Origin: Bacteroidota bacterium
GTDB lineage: Bacteria > Bacteroidota > Bacteroidia > J057 > JADKCL01
Assembly: GCA_016718825.1 (NCBI GenBank)
Contig: JADKCL010000010.1
Coordinates: 124,001 to 188,000 of the forward strand
Reading direction: 5' to 3'
Length of the DNA stretch: 64,000 bases
Shown: positions 17,261 to 26,812 of the stretch, one piece after another
Layout: each line of letters begins with the position of its first letter
How positions within the stretch are numbered: the first letter of the stretch is position 1
Position numbers and translations under genes: made by a program
Notes under the pieces: model-generated
Told to the model about the DNA's origin: nothing
Seen by the model: the letters and a program-made list of their open reading frames with translations, nothing else
The model's database searches: none

Positions 17261-19942
17261 TCAATCCTCCAAAACCACCTTTTGCATGCCCTTCACCTTG
17301 CCTGACTCGTCGCATACGCGTGCGAGGTAAACGCCTGCCGGGAGGTTTTCCACTTCCAGCAGAAAGCTGTAACCGTTGAATCGACGGCTCATCAACAAGC
17401 GGCCATCCATTCCCAGTAATTCAAATTGTCCCTGCTCAAGTACCGTTTCCACATGAAGGTTGCCTGCGGATGGGTTTGGCCAAACGAAAAGATTCCTGTC
17501 TGCCTGCGCTGGATTACTTCCGATGATCACGCCCTCATGAATCGTAAAACGGCCCGGATCGCCAATGACGACCATCAACCGGTCAAGCCCGGCGTCATAT
17601 TGCCAGCTTTGCACGGTTCCAAAGCCGAGCACAGAACCCGGTACATAACCCAGATGATAGATATAATAGGTCCCCGAAGCACTGGCATAGGCTTCGTGGT
17701 TGGTAGCATCCATCCTGCCCAATGCATAGTTCGCATTCACGGTCGCATAGGCCAAGGTATCGGCACCAAAACGCAGCAGAGAACCATTCTCAATCAAAAA
17801 CTGCGAAAATTGTCCGGCTGAGGTCTCCGAATAAAAGGTCATTTTGCCGTTTCCATGAAGATCCTGCGCCAAACCTGTTTCGCTCGCGGGAACGGATGTC
17901 CGAAGGAACGCGACATCTACAAATCCTCCCCGATTCACACGAATGGCATCACAGCCCAAACCGCATAGAAGTGAAACATCCGGTGTATCGGTTTCAAAAG
18001 GAATCAATGCGGCAAGGAAATTGGCATTCGAAACACCATTCTTGTTGGCACGCAGGGTGGTATGCGTTTCCATCGAATCATAACGCAATTCGTGGATGTC
18101 GGTCGTGCGGGCAATGCTTGTCAATCCTTCATTTGACGTGATGACGGCCTTGAGGTTGACGCCGTTTTTGGTCCAAGTGGCGCTGCTTCCTGCCGAATCA
18201 ATTGCGAAACTCCCGTGTGTGGAGTCCCCGCCTTCCAATCCCAAGGCATGCAGCTGCCACTGATAATTGTTGGACGCGCCCGTAGTAATTTCATCGGCAA
18301 TCAGAAAATAGTCTCCCCTGACAAACAAGGGCTTGCGCACGATCGTAGCACCTTGGTAAGCGGTTGTCACCTCGGCATAGTCCATGTGCTGAAAATCGAA
18401 TTCGCCGGCAGCAAACCCATCGGCATCGCCCGCCACGCCCGTTGTTGCTTCCGTGGGGCCCAGACCGTTGACCAGGACCATGTTGTGATGGGCCGGACCA
18501 TCGATTTCGTCACGACGGTCCCACTTCAAGTAGCCGGGATCCACCGCCAATTCCTGTCCGCGCGCATGCAGGATGAATCCTGTCACATCCACGTGGTTGT
18601 GCCCGTTGGCGCTCGAACGCGTGCGGCCATTTTTGGCGGCAATATGCAAATAGGTCGAAGTGGTGTCCCAACCGGATCGCATGACGACGTCACCGCTTTG
18701 CGGAAGCACTTGCAACAAGGAAAAAGTATCCGTGGTCGGCGGCAACATCGCTGAAATAAAATCGGCTGCGATATCGTCGGAGCTATGGTGGAGTTGGTCC
18801 CAAAGCGTGGTCGGCGCCGTTGGATTGAACCGCGTACCGTGGTAAGTTGGGCGAAAACGTGGATCTTCGGTGAGTACCATATCTGCATTAAAGGTCTGCG
18901 CAAAACAGTCCTCAATTTGCGGATCGCGCCCATCGGGCATCCGTATGCGCATCACCCATTCCCAAAGCAGGTCAAAATTCGGGTCATGAAAAGGATGTCT
19001 GACGTTGGCATTCCGGCCATCAAAGGTCACCGCGAAGGTATTGTCCGGTACGAAATTGCCCATGGCATGGAAAAATTGAAGGCAATGGCGCATTCCAAAT
19101 CGCAAATAATGGGGTCCTTCCGAATACCCAGCAATCACGCCCGGATCAGACTGCCGCACATTGCTTCGCCAGAGTACGTTGTCGATGTTCCAAAGTGCAG
19201 TCTGAATCCACTTTTGGGGTTGGCCATCCACGCTGCTCGAAGTAGCATCGTTCAACACGACCGCGCTCATCCCCAAAGCTCCGCAAGCGCGCAAGGTATG
19301 GTTGTCGACATGCAAACTCGTGAGCCCCAGTCCGAAGGTGTTGAATGCCACCTGCGTATGGAAATTGGTGGAATATTCATGCAGTTTGGCGCGTGAGATG
19401 GTCAACAGCGAATCGGGAACTCCAGCACCTTTGAGCAGATCGTAAGCGATGAGGTTATCAATCAACTCATTCGCTCGCCAGAGATAATTGCCAAAGTCGG
19501 GATAGGTTTCCACATTGGTATTGATGCGCTCGAGCAGCGAGATCGCCTTGTTTTGCAAATTGGTTGCATCCGTGTTGCTCAAGGTATCCAGGGACGAGGG
19601 TTGCACCGGTTTGCGGTCCAACAAAAGGACATAAGCGCAATTTTTGGCCGTATGTGCCGCAACGCGACGGTCTTGATTGCTCGACAGGACGGGTGGCAGA
19701 TTTTGACCGAAAGCGTCGGAATAAAGCCCGGCGTAGAAGGAAAACATGTCGGGATTGTTCAAAATCCAATTCCTTGCCGCAGGGATTTCACTGGATTTAA
19801 GCAATGTACGCGGATAGGAAAGGTCAGCCCCGGCAGGTGTCCAAGCCCCCTGCGCGAAAGCCCCCGCAGGAGATGCCAAAACCAGCATGAACAACGGTCC
19901 TAAAAGCAGGCGCAAAAACGAAAGGCGGCAAAAATCTCTCAT
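17261..19942 (-). CDS. Heparinase II/III-like secreted polysaccharide lyase with T9SS tail
   Basis: The protein is 893 aa from the ATG at 19942; the open frame runs further upstream into the divergent nth gene and that part is rejected. After a signal peptide (LGPLFMLVLASPAGAFAQ) comes an alpha-helical toroid domain (about 25-400, with VDNHTLRACGALGM, YSEGPHYLRFGMRHCLQF). A beta-sandwich lyase domain follows, with the characteristic NGHNHVDVTGFILHARGQ and DPGYLKWDRRDE segments. It ends with a T9SS domain (WPNPSAGNLHVE, LPAGVYLARVCD). By family these enzymes depolymerise acidic polysaccharides such as alginate or heparin-type glycans; the exact substrate is not predictable. No SusC/SusD pair is nearby. 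Confidence 0.88.
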   Translation of the reverse strand: MRDFCRLSFLRLLLGPLFMLVLASPAGAFAQGAWTPAGADLSYPRTLLKSSEIPAARNWILNNPDMFSFYAGLYSDAFGQNLPPVLSSNQDRRVAAHTAKNCAYVLLLDRKPVQPSSLDTLSNTDATNLQNKAISLLERINTNVETYPDFGNYLWRANELIDNLIAYDLLKGAGVPDSLLTISRAKLHEYSTNFHTQVAFNTFGLGLTSLHVDNHTLRACGALGMSAVVLNDATSSSVDGQPQKWIQTALWNIDNVLWRSNVRQSDPGVIAGYSEGPHYLRFGMRHCLQFFHAMGNFVPDNTFAVTFDGRNANVRHPFHDPNFDLLWEWVMRIRMPDGRDPQIEDCFAQTFNADMVLTEDPRFRPTYHGTRFNPTAPTTLWDQLHHSSDDIAADFISAMLPPTTDTFSLLQVLPQSGDVVMRSGWDTTSTYLHIAAKNGRTRSSANGHNHVDVTGFILHARGQELAVDPGYLKWDRRDEIDGPAHHNMVLVNGLGPTEATTGVAGDADGFAAGEFDFQHMDYAEVTTAYQGATIVRKPLFVRGDYFLIADEITTGASNNYQWQLHALGLEGGDSTHGSFAIDSAGSSATWTKNGVNLKAVITSNEGLTSIARTTDIHELRYDSMETHTTLRANKNGVSNANFLAALIPFETDTPDVSLLCGLGCDAIRVNRGGFVDVAFLRTSVPASETGLAQDLHGNGKMTFYSETSAGQFSQFLIENGSLLRFGADTLAYATVNANYALGRMDATNHEAYASASGTYYIYHLGYVPGSVLGFGTVQSWQYDAGLDRLMVVIGDPGRFTIHEGVIIGSNPAQADRNLFVWPNPSAGNLHVETVLEQGQFELLGMDGRLLMSRRFNGYSFLLEVENLPAGVYLARVCDESGKVKGMQKVVLED

Positions 19943-20014
19943 GTGGTAACGCAAAATGGTATTTTCCAAAGAATTTCGGCAAAAATTACCTAATTCGACC
20001 TCCAAATCCAATCC

Positions 20015-20674
20015 ATGAGACGGAAAGAGAAGGCAAGACTGATGTTGGAACGATTGGCAAGGGTAATCCCTACGCCGGTGACAGAGCTCGACTACCACAC
20101 GCCGTTTCAATTGCTCGTGGCTGTCATGCTCTCCGCACAATGTACGGACAAGCGGGTGAATCAGACCACTCCGGCGCTGTTTGAACGTTTTCCTGATCCC
20201 GCGTCCTTGGTCGGCGCCGAATTTGACGAGGTCTTCCATTATATAAAAGGTATCTCCTACCCTGCCAACAAAACGCGCCACCTGATCAGAACTGCCGAAA
20301 TCCTTGTTCAGGAGCACAACGGCGAGGTCCCGAATGACTTTGAAGCTTTGTTGAAATTGCCCGGCGTTGGACGGAAAACTGCGAATGTCATCACGTCCAT
20401 CTTGTGGAAGGCGCCGCGGCTTGCCGTGGATACGCATGTCTTCCGCGTGGGCAATCGCGTCGGACTCACTACGGCCAAGACACCTTTGCAATCCGAAAAG
20501 CAATTGACGGAGCTGTTTTCTGACGAACAAATCCCGGATGCGCATCATTTTTTGATCCTGCACGGGCGCTACACCTGCGTGGCGCGCAAGCCGCTGTGTA
20601 CCCAATGTGTGCTCACCGATATCTGCAAACACTTTGCGCGGCAGGCAAAAGCCAAGGCTGCAAAGGGTAGCTGA
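20015..20674 (+). CDS. nth: Endonuclease III
   Basis: The protein is 219 aa. It has the helix-hairpin-helix with catalytic Lys in LKLPGVGRKTANVI, the catalytic Asp in LAVDTHVFRV, and a C-terminal [4Fe-4S] cluster with the spacing C-x6-C-x2-C-x5-C (CVARKPLCTQCVLTDIC). It is a bifunctional glycosylase/AP lyase that removes oxidised pyrimidines in base excision repair. It is divergent from the lyase gene (72-base gap) and upstream of recA. Confidence 0.97.
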   Translation: MRRKEKARLMLERLARVIPTPVTELDYHTPFQLLVAVMLSAQCTDKRVNQTTPALFERFPDPASLVGAEFDEVFHYIKGISYPANKTRHLIRTAEILVQEHNGEVPNDFEALLKLPGVGRKTANVITSILWKAPRLAVDTHVFRVGNRVGLTTAKTPLQSEKQLTELFSDEQIPDAHHFLILHGRYTCVARKPLCTQCVLTDICKHFARQAKAKAAKGS

Positions 20675-21003
20675 ATCTTATTCACCAAAAAAATTATCGG
20701 TCTGCAAACGGGAAAAAGCCGCTCTTTGTGGCAAAAACATACATTTCAAACATTTTACTATCGAATGTGGAAATTATTTGCATTCAAAATTAGCATGGTT
20801 CAAAATATTAGCCTACATTTGGGTACAAATTGCATCGTTTCTTAGAATGCAAAGATTGTTGCTGGAAATTGACACGAGATGTCAAAAACGTAGTGGAAGA
20901 TTGTGTCGAGATGCGGAGGGCGTCTCAGACGGTCGGTGGCATGGTGTCCCGATCTTGTGTACAACTTTTCACTTGTAATAGAAACCCAAAAAATAGTTTT
21001 GCT
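20675..21003 (+). other. Long leader region upstream of recA
   Basis: This 329-base stretch separates nth from recA. The frame of recA is open back to 20830 but the translated leader (Cys/Arg-rich) looks non-coding. A TACATTTG octamer at 20814-20821 fits a -7 element, with a TTTG at 20777 that is too far away for a standard -33 box, so any promoter assignment is weak. No LexA-like palindrome was recognised. Confidence 0.4.
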
Positions 21004-22065
21004 ATGAAAACAGTAAACGGAACCCCGATGGCAGTTAAAGACGAAAAATCTGATAAGTCAGAAAAACTCGAAAAAATGAAGGCACTCCAGGCCACAATGG
21101 ATAAACTGGAGAAAAGCTTTGGCAAGGGCATTGTGATGAAACTGAGCGATCAAGCGATCGTGGACATCCCGGTGATCCCGACCGGCTCACTCGGCTTGGA
21201 CATCGCGCTCGGCGTCGGTGGCTTGCCCAAAGGCCGTATCATCGAAATCTATGGTCCGGAATCGTCCGGTAAAACCACTTTGGCCTTGCACGTCATTGCA
21301 GAGGCCCAAAAGCGTGGCGGACTTGCCGCATTTGTGGATGCTGAACATGCATTTGACCGCTTCTATGCTGAAAAGCTGGGTTGCGACACCGAAAACTTGC
21401 TCGTTTCCCAGCCTGACAACGGTGAGCAAGCCCTCGAAATTGCTGAAAACCTGATTCGTTCCGGTGCGATCGACGTCATCGTGATCGACTCCGTCGCAGC
21501 CTTGGTGCCTCGCGCCGAAATCGAAGGCGAAATGGGCGACTCCAAAATGGGCCTTCAGGCACGTTTGATGTCCCAAGCCATGCGTAAGCTCACAGCAGCA
21601 ATCTCCAAAACGCATTGTGTCTGTATTTTCATCAACCAGCTCCGTGAAAAAATCGGGGTCATGTTTGGCAACCCCGAAACAACCACCGGTGGAAATGCAT
21701 TGAAGTTCTATGCTTCGATTCGTATCGACATCCGCCGTATCGGGCAGCTCAAAGACGGCAATGACATCACCGGTAACCGCGTCAAAGTCAAAATCGCCAA
21801 GAACAAAGTCGCGCCACCTTTTAAAGTCGCCGAATTTGACATCACCTACGGTGAAGGCATTTCAAAGGCAGGTGAAATTCTGGACCTCGGCTCCGAATTG
21901 GGCATCGTGCAGAAATCGGGCTCTTGGTTCAGCTATGAAGGCGACAAACTCGGCCAAGGCCGCGATGCTGTCAAAGCATTGCTTCAGGACAACCCTGAAC
22001 TGATGGAAAACATCGAGAAGAAAATTCTCGAGAAGATGGGCATCAAATCCACATTGCCAAGTTGA
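21004..22065 (+). CDS. recA: Recombinase RecA
   Basis: The protein is 353 aa from the ATG at 21004, giving the usual short lysine-rich N-terminus (DEKSDKSEKLEKMKALQATM). Walker A is GPESSGKTTLALHV, Walker B VIVIDSVAALVPRAE, L1/L2 region GDSKMGLQARLMSQAMRKLT and FGNPETTTGGNALKFYASIR. It forms the ATP-dependent filament for strand exchange and SOS coprotease activity. A strong intrinsic terminator follows. Confidence 0.98.
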   Translation: MKTVNGTPMAVKDEKSDKSEKLEKMKALQATMDKLEKSFGKGIVMKLSDQAIVDIPVIPTGSLGLDIALGVGGLPKGRIIEIYGPESSGKTTLALHVIAEAQKRGGLAAFVDAEHAFDRFYAEKLGCDTENLLVSQPDNGEQALEIAENLIRSGAIDVIVIDSVAALVPRAEIEGEMGDSKMGLQARLMSQAMRKLTAAISKTHCVCIFINQLREKIGVMFGNPETTTGGNALKFYASIRIDIRRIGQLKDGNDITGNRVKVKIAKNKVAPPFKVAEFDITYGEGISKAGEILDLGSELGIVQKSGSWFSYEGDKLGQGRDAVKALLQDNPELMENIEKKILEKMGIKSTLPS

Positions 22066-22136
22066 GCAGCCCGTTCTGAAGACACCCCGGTGTATTCAGA
22101 TGCCATCCTGAAATTGTTGGTGTAACAGCCATTTTA

Positions 22137-22167
22137 TCCGGGGTCCATTTGACCCCGGATTTTTTTT
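22137..22167 (+). terminator. Rho-independent terminator of recA
   Basis: TCCGGGGTC-CATTT-GACCCCGGA is a perfect 9-bp stem with a 5-base loop, followed by eight T residues. It lies about 70 bases after the recA stop. Confidence 0.9.
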
Positions 22168-22249
22168 GCCAAAAATACACGAGGCCGTAGCAGACGATGG
22201 CAATTCCCCAAAGGTTGTTATTTTTGTCGGTATCAATCTTCATATCCAA

Positions 22250-23107
22250 ATGTCAAATTCATTCGTTCGTATTGCTTTTCCTGTTTTGGTTCTAGGAATG
22301 GTGTTCTTTTCGGCATGTTCTGAAAAAGCAAAACCATCCGAAGGCGCGTCCACTGATTCCACAACCGTGGAGCCGATCGTGGAAACTACCATCCTCAACC
22401 CTGATTCGGTGATATTCAAAGCCGCCGAAGTGGAAGGAATGGTGCGGTTCAAAACAGCGGGAAACAAGTATGGCTTTTATGGAGGCAAAGGCGACACGGC
22501 CGTAACAGCCAAATACGACATGGCATTTGACTTCAAAGATGGCACGGCCAAGGTGAAGCGGGATGGGAAGTTTGGTTTCGTCAATCTCAAAGGTGAAGAA
22601 GTGGTGCCCCCGAGCTACGAAAAAATTGCCAATGTCGCGGAAGGCAAGGCTGCCGTGGAAGTCGATGGTAAATGGGGATTCATCGACATGAGCAACAAAA
22701 TGATCATTCCTGCCACGCTTGACAGCACGCAACCATTCGGAGAGGGGCTTGCGCCGGTATTACTTGACGGTGCGAAGTATTGGAGCTATGTGGACATGAA
22801 GGGAAAGGTCGTGATCTCCGATGCCTTCAAACTCGAAGCTGCCTGGCCATTTGCTGAAGGACTCGCACATGGCATGAAAGAAAACCATTGGGGTTACTTT
22901 GACAAAAAGGGAAAGGTGGTTGTTCCTTTTCAATACCTGAATGCCGGACAATTCGAAGAAGGTTCAGCGCCTGTCCAAACCGATGCCCAATGGATGCGGA
23001 TCGACAAAAAGGGCAAATGCGTCATGAATTGTGAACCGGAAAAGCCAGGGCAACATTCCGAAGGCGATGGTCACGACCATGGGGACCATGAAGGCCATGA
23101 CCATTGA
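22250..23107 (+). CDS. WG-repeat lipoprotein with His/Asp-rich tail
   Basis: The protein is 285 aa from the ATG at 22250. The signal sequence ends in a lipobox (LGMVFFSAC, Cys about residue 22), so it is a lipoprotein. Five WG-type repeats follow (KYGFYGGKG, KFGFVNLKGEEVVPP, KWGFIDMSNKMIIP, YWSYVDMKGKVV, HWGYFDKKGKVVVP). WG-repeat proteins are envelope proteins of unknown role. The last 15 residues (EGDGHDHGDHEGHDH) are rich in His and Asp and look like a metal-binding tail. It is convergent with bshB1. Confidence 0.85.
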   Translation: MSNSFVRIAFPVLVLGMVFFSACSEKAKPSEGASTDSTTVEPIVETTILNPDSVIFKAAEVEGMVRFKTAGNKYGFYGGKGDTAVTAKYDMAFDFKDGTAKVKRDGKFGFVNLKGEEVVPPSYEKIANVAEGKAAVEVDGKWGFIDMSNKMIIPATLDSTQPFGEGLAPVLLDGAKYWSYVDMKGKVVISDAFKLEAAWPFAEGLAHGMKENHWGYFDKKGKVVVPFQYLNAGQFEEGSAPVQTDAQWMRIDKKGKCVMNCEPEKPGQHSEGDGHDHGDHEGHDH

Positions 23108-23149
23108 GTTAAAGGCAATTCGCTGAAAAGAAGATTCAGAAGAATGGTG

Positions 23150-23878
23150 CTACAAATGCGCCATCATGTCCTCGACGCGCAAGGGTTTCTCAGACACGAA
23201 GCCTTCACCATACTGTACGCCGATCAAATGGCCCATTTCCTTGGCTCGGGCGCGCAACTGCTCCATGAAGCCCTTGGAAGAGATATAGGTCTCGGGCTCA
23301 TCGCTTTCCGGATTGTAAAACTGTGAGGAGAAGGCCTTGACAGCCTCCATCTTGGTATCCATGAAGTCCGAAATGTCGACGACAAAATCGGGCATGATCA
23401 ATTGATCCTGAATGTATTTCCAGACTTTTGCGGGCCGCCATTCAACTTGGGCAACACCGTTGTAGCTTGTCTCGATGCGGCGAAGGCCTGAAAAAAACAC
23501 GGCATTCCGCACCAATTCGGAGCCACGGCCGTGGTCGGGATGGCGGTCATAAGGCGCATTGATCAGCACGATATCTGGACGAAACCGACGCACGACCTCG
23601 ATGATCGCCAATTGATGTTCCTCGTCCTCACGGAAAAATCCGTCCCGAAAGCCCAGGTTGTGACGCACCGTCAATCCGAGAATCTTGGCAGAGGCAGCGG
23701 CCTCCTGATCGCGAATCTCAGCGCTACCGCGCGTTCCAAGCTCCCCTCGTGTGAGGTCCACAATGCCAACCTTACGTCCTTGGGCCACAAGCTTGAGCAA
23801 AGTCCCACTACAAGCCAACTCGGCATCGTCGGGATGAGCAGCAAATGCCAATACATCAATTTTGGGATCTGAATTCAT
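23150..23878 (-). CDS. bshB1: Bacillithiol biosynthesis deacetylase BshB1
   Basis: The protein is 242 aa. It has the PIG-L/LmbE deacetylase zinc motif AAHPDDAELACSGTL near the N-terminus and the second metal and substrate region PYDRHPDHGRGSELVRNAV. The GLRRIETSYNG..WRPAKVWKYIQD segment and the C-terminal GVQYGEGF resemble BshB1 rather than MshB. It deacetylates GlcNAc-malate to GlcN-malate in bacillithiol synthesis in the cytoplasm. It begins two bases after the stop of the T9SS protein gene, so it is cotranscribed with it; bshA and bshC are not in the window. Confidence 0.9.
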   Translation of the reverse strand: MNSDPKIDVLAFAAHPDDAELACSGTLLKLVAQGRKVGIVDLTRGELGTRGSAEIRDQEAAASAKILGLTVRHNLGFRDGFFREDEEHQLAIIEVVRRFRPDIVLINAPYDRHPDHGRGSELVRNAVFFSGLRRIETSYNGVAQVEWRPAKVWKYIQDQLIMPDFVVDISDFMDTKMEAVKAFSSQFYNPESDEPETYISSKGFMEQLRARAKEMGHLIGVQYGEGFVSEKPLRVEDMMAHL

Positions 23879-23880
23879 CC

Positions 23881-25788
23881 TCAGTTGCTTCTAATCAATA
23901 GTTTTTTCCAACCATGGAGCGTTTCTCCACTCCCGTTTCGCCCCGTTGCCTGAAGCAAATAGAGTCCTTCGCTTTGATCGTTGGTCATGGGAAGTATAAC
24001 CTCGCGGCTGGGAGCAATGTTTTCCCAAGTTTCCAATACTCGCCCTTGGAGATCCACCAAGGTAAATCGAAGATCCTTGAAACCCTTCGCCTCAGGAAAT
24101 ACGAGCCGAATTTCATTGGAAGCAATCGGATGTGGTGCAACTTCAAACGAGATCAGCGAATTTGAGCTCATTGTCGGAACACCGACTGGCAAAGCCGGCG
24201 TACGAAACTCGGGACGGATCATGAGGGTGCCGACATTGGTGGAGCGCTGAAATTCAGCGGTCGCGGTTTCATAGTAGATGATCCCATCCGGGGAATTGCG
24301 GTCAAAACCCAATCCAATTGGCTGTCCATCGACCTGACGCATGCCAACCCAAAAGGTTGTCGGCACAACGGCTTCCGTAATCAATTGATATCGAACAAAT
24401 TCGTTCATGCTCGCACCGTAATTGACATTCATTCCGCCACTCGTCTCAACAAGGGAGGAATCGACCGAGAGGGAATCCCAAACCACCAAACGGAAGCCTT
24501 TGCCATCCAAATCGAAGCTTTGATTGGTTTGGGTATTGTAATAAATGCTGGGTGCAAACCGCATCCAAACCGCCACGAGCGTGTCGGGCCTTGGAATATG
24601 GAATTCCTGGCAAAAGGCACGCGCATTGGTCAGGCCATATCCGAAGTCGGCGACGCCGTCGTCCATCGCCAAAATAGAGTCCATCGGGCAGGTAAACTGC
24701 AGGGTGTCGTTTTGTTTGTGGGGATCGTTGGGCGAATTTTTGATGGCGGTCAATTGCATGGCACCATAGCCCACGATATTGGACGATTGGTCAGAAAAGG
24801 CCGCAACCGATGCCGTATCGGATTCAAATGGGGCCAAGTTGGCAGCAGTTGACGCGGAAATCGTTCCGTTGAAAACATTGTTTCCTGTAGGATCGGCAAT
24901 GCTGATCGTCAAATTTCCTGCGCCTGCAGGATCACCTGCATTGCTGACGAGAACCTCGGTTGCTGTCATGAGGTTCGCATTCGGATATAATTTCCGCGGC
25001 ATCGCTGTGTAGGGATACATCGGAGACTTCAGCATGCGCGCGACGGAAACATCGACAAAATCTGCATCGGTGTTGGTGCGTCCTGAATTAAGATACACGT
25101 AGTCCAAATGGAACTGATCCAATTCGCCATTCAACGATCCAAAATTTACGAATTTGAATCGGAAGGCATTGTGAAAGAAGACATTCGAATCCAACAGCAC
25201 ATGGTAAAGCTGGAAATTGCTTTCGGAGGAGCCCAAGCCTTTCAAGCCCCACGCCTGAACATATTCAAAGTCGCCGGTGCTGTCAAAATAGACGACGATG
25301 GAGTCGGAGTTCTCCGGAAACTCGCCGGTCCCTCCCCTTTCAATGAAAAAACTGAGGTAGACACTGTCGCCGACACTCAGACCGCTCAGGTCAATCGGCT
25401 GCGAAGTGAGTGAATCTGCAGATCCCGTGGAAAGATCCACTTGATACTTCAGCCCGTTTTTATTGATTCCGTCAAATGTCGCAACACCCTTGGAAGGAGG
25501 ATTGTGTCCCTTTTGGTTGCTCAACGTCGGCCGTTTCGTATCGTTGGGGTGAAAAAACCAAAGTGACGTATCGGGCGTCGCTGCATCACTGGAAAAATCA
25601 TCAAAAAACGGGAGGCTGAGCGTTGAAGTCTTGCTTCCTGATGCTGGAAAGGATAGCCTTTCCGAGGTAGAAATCGTCTTTTGAGGAAGACCAAAATCGG
25701 ATTGCAGGACTTCTTGCGCAGAAGCAAAGGTAAAACCAGCAACGACAGGCAACAGCAATAAACAGAATCTTCTCAGTTGCAAATGCAT
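23881..25788 (-). CDS. Secreted beta-rich protein with T9SS sorting tail
   Basis: The protein is 635 aa with a signal peptide (LLLLPVVAGFTFASAQ). Residues about 60-230 include a MAM/concanavalin-like segment (LPFFDDFSSD, LSFFIERGGTGE, FRFKFVNFGSLNGELDQFHLDYV), which fits a carbohydrate-binding jelly-roll. An Ig-like part follows, then the C-terminal 80-residue T9SS domain (VAPHPIASNEIRLVFPE, LVDLQGRVLETWE, GLYLLQATGRNG). The substrate is unknown. It is cotranscribed with the PASTA protein upstream and bshB1 downstream; this mixed operon order is recurrent in the phylum as far as I know, but I cannot verify it here. Confidence 0.82.
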   Translation of the reverse strand: MHLQLRRFCLLLLPVVAGFTFASAQEVLQSDFGLPQKTISTSERLSFPASGSKTSTLSLPFFDDFSSDAATPDTSLWFFHPNDTKRPTLSNQKGHNPPSKGVATFDGINKNGLKYQVDLSTGSADSLTSQPIDLSGLSVGDSVYLSFFIERGGTGEFPENSDSIVVYFDSTGDFEYVQAWGLKGLGSSESNFQLYHVLLDSNVFFHNAFRFKFVNFGSLNGELDQFHLDYVYLNSGRTNTDADFVDVSVARMLKSPMYPYTAMPRKLYPNANLMTATEVLVSNAGDPAGAGNLTISIADPTGNNVFNGTISASTAANLAPFESDTASVAAFSDQSSNIVGYGAMQLTAIKNSPNDPHKQNDTLQFTCPMDSILAMDDGVADFGYGLTNARAFCQEFHIPRPDTLVAVWMRFAPSIYYNTQTNQSFDLDGKGFRLVVWDSLSVDSSLVETSGGMNVNYGASMNEFVRYQLITEAVVPTTFWVGMRQVDGQPIGLGFDRNSPDGIIYYETATAEFQRSTNVGTLMIRPEFRTPALPVGVPTMSSNSLISFEVAPHPIASNEIRLVFPEAKGFKDLRFTLVDLQGRVLETWENIAPSREVILPMTNDQSEGLYLLQATGRNGSGETLHGWKKLLIRSN

Positions 25789-25875
25789 CAGCAGACGGGT
25801 TGAATTCTAAAAACCTAAAATTACGTGAATTGTGCGAAGGAGAAAATCCCAAAAAACGGACCTAAAAGCGACGGA

Positions 25876-26712
25876 TTATTCGCCACCATCCGGTCCTTCG
25901 TCGCCTGACTTTCCTCCTGAGATACTACCGTCGCCCCCTTCGATGACGTCCCCCGGCTCAGGACCCGCAATCCACAGATCCATCTCTTGACCGACGTGGA
26001 TCGAATCTCCTTCTGCATAATCGGGATGTTGGCGCAGAATCGTGTAAAGCGTCTTTTCGGAGGAAGGATCGTAGGTCAGATTGCCCAGACTCAGGCCAAG
26101 ACGAAGCAGCGTTGCATTGGCCGATTCGTAGGAATTGCCAACCAAATCCGGAATTTCCACCTTTTGATCACCCCTACCCTTGCCAACCACAAGATCGATT
26201 TTGGAGCCTTTTCTGATTTCCTCGCCTTCCTTGATGTTTTTGCTTTTGAATGATGCACTCAAGACCAAATCGGCAAACTCATGCGCGATGAACTTGATTT
26301 CGCCCAGAACCAATCCTGAACCCTCGAGCCGCAGTTTCGCTTGGTATTGGGAGACACCGTTGATGTCGGGAAACTTCACCACCGGCGCGACGACCTTGTT
26401 CACAGTCAAGTAAACACGACGTCCCGGCTTCACCTTGCTTCCTCCGATGGGATCTTGGGAGATGATCGACAAGGAAGGTAAAGTGCTGAGGAACAGGGAA
26501 TCCGCAATTTCGTACCGAAGTCCTGCTTCTTCTAGTTTGACAATCGCCTCGTCCAATTGGAGCTTGCTCACATCGGGAACAGCTGCTTCCTCACCATGAT
26601 TGGTGTAATAGGGCAAAAAGACGAAGAAAAACACGACATACACCAACACCGAAAAGCCGATGACCGCTGCAAGCGTGATAAAAAACTCCCTGGATTTGAA
26701 GTATTTGAGCAT
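25876..26712 (-). CDS. Single-pass PASTA-domain protein
   Basis: The protein is 278 aa from the ATG at 26712. One transmembrane helix (about residues 11-34) is followed by three PASTA repeats (about 42-108, 112-182 and 188-252), recognisable by V-P-D-V/P-D-L openings (AAVPDVSKLQLDEA, KFPDINGVSQYQAK, EIPDLVGNSYESAN) and closing L-x-V-x-K motifs. A Gly/Asp/Glu-rich low-complexity tail ends the chain. PASTA domains bind peptidoglycan; there is no kinase or transpeptidase domain. It leads the T9SS-bshB1 run. Confidence 0.85.
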   Translation of the reverse strand: MLKYFKSREFFITLAAVIGFSVLVYVVFFFVFLPYYTNHGEEAAVPDVSKLQLDEAIVKLEEAGLRYEIADSLFLSTLPSLSIISQDPIGGSKVKPGRRVYLTVNKVVAPVVKFPDINGVSQYQAKLRLEGSGLVLGEIKFIAHEFADLVLSASFKSKNIKEGEEIRKGSKIDLVVGKGRGDQKVEIPDLVGNSYESANATLLRLGLSLGNLTYDPSSEKTLYTILRQHPDYAEGDSIHVGQEMDLWIAGPEPGDVIEGGDGSISGGKSGDEGPDGGE

Positions 26713-26812
26713 ACGGGGTAAAAGTAGTGAAAATTGAGGGATTCGTATCGATTGAAGGCCGAGAGTCAGTTTGAGTATTCCACAAGGTATTCCACAATGG
26801 CGCCTTCGTCCA

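Noticed and set aside
19943..20632. 230-residue N-terminal extension of the heparinase-like gene.
   Set aside because: It lies wholly antisense to nth (plus the divergent spacer) and lacks a signal peptide, whereas the ATG at 19942 gives one.
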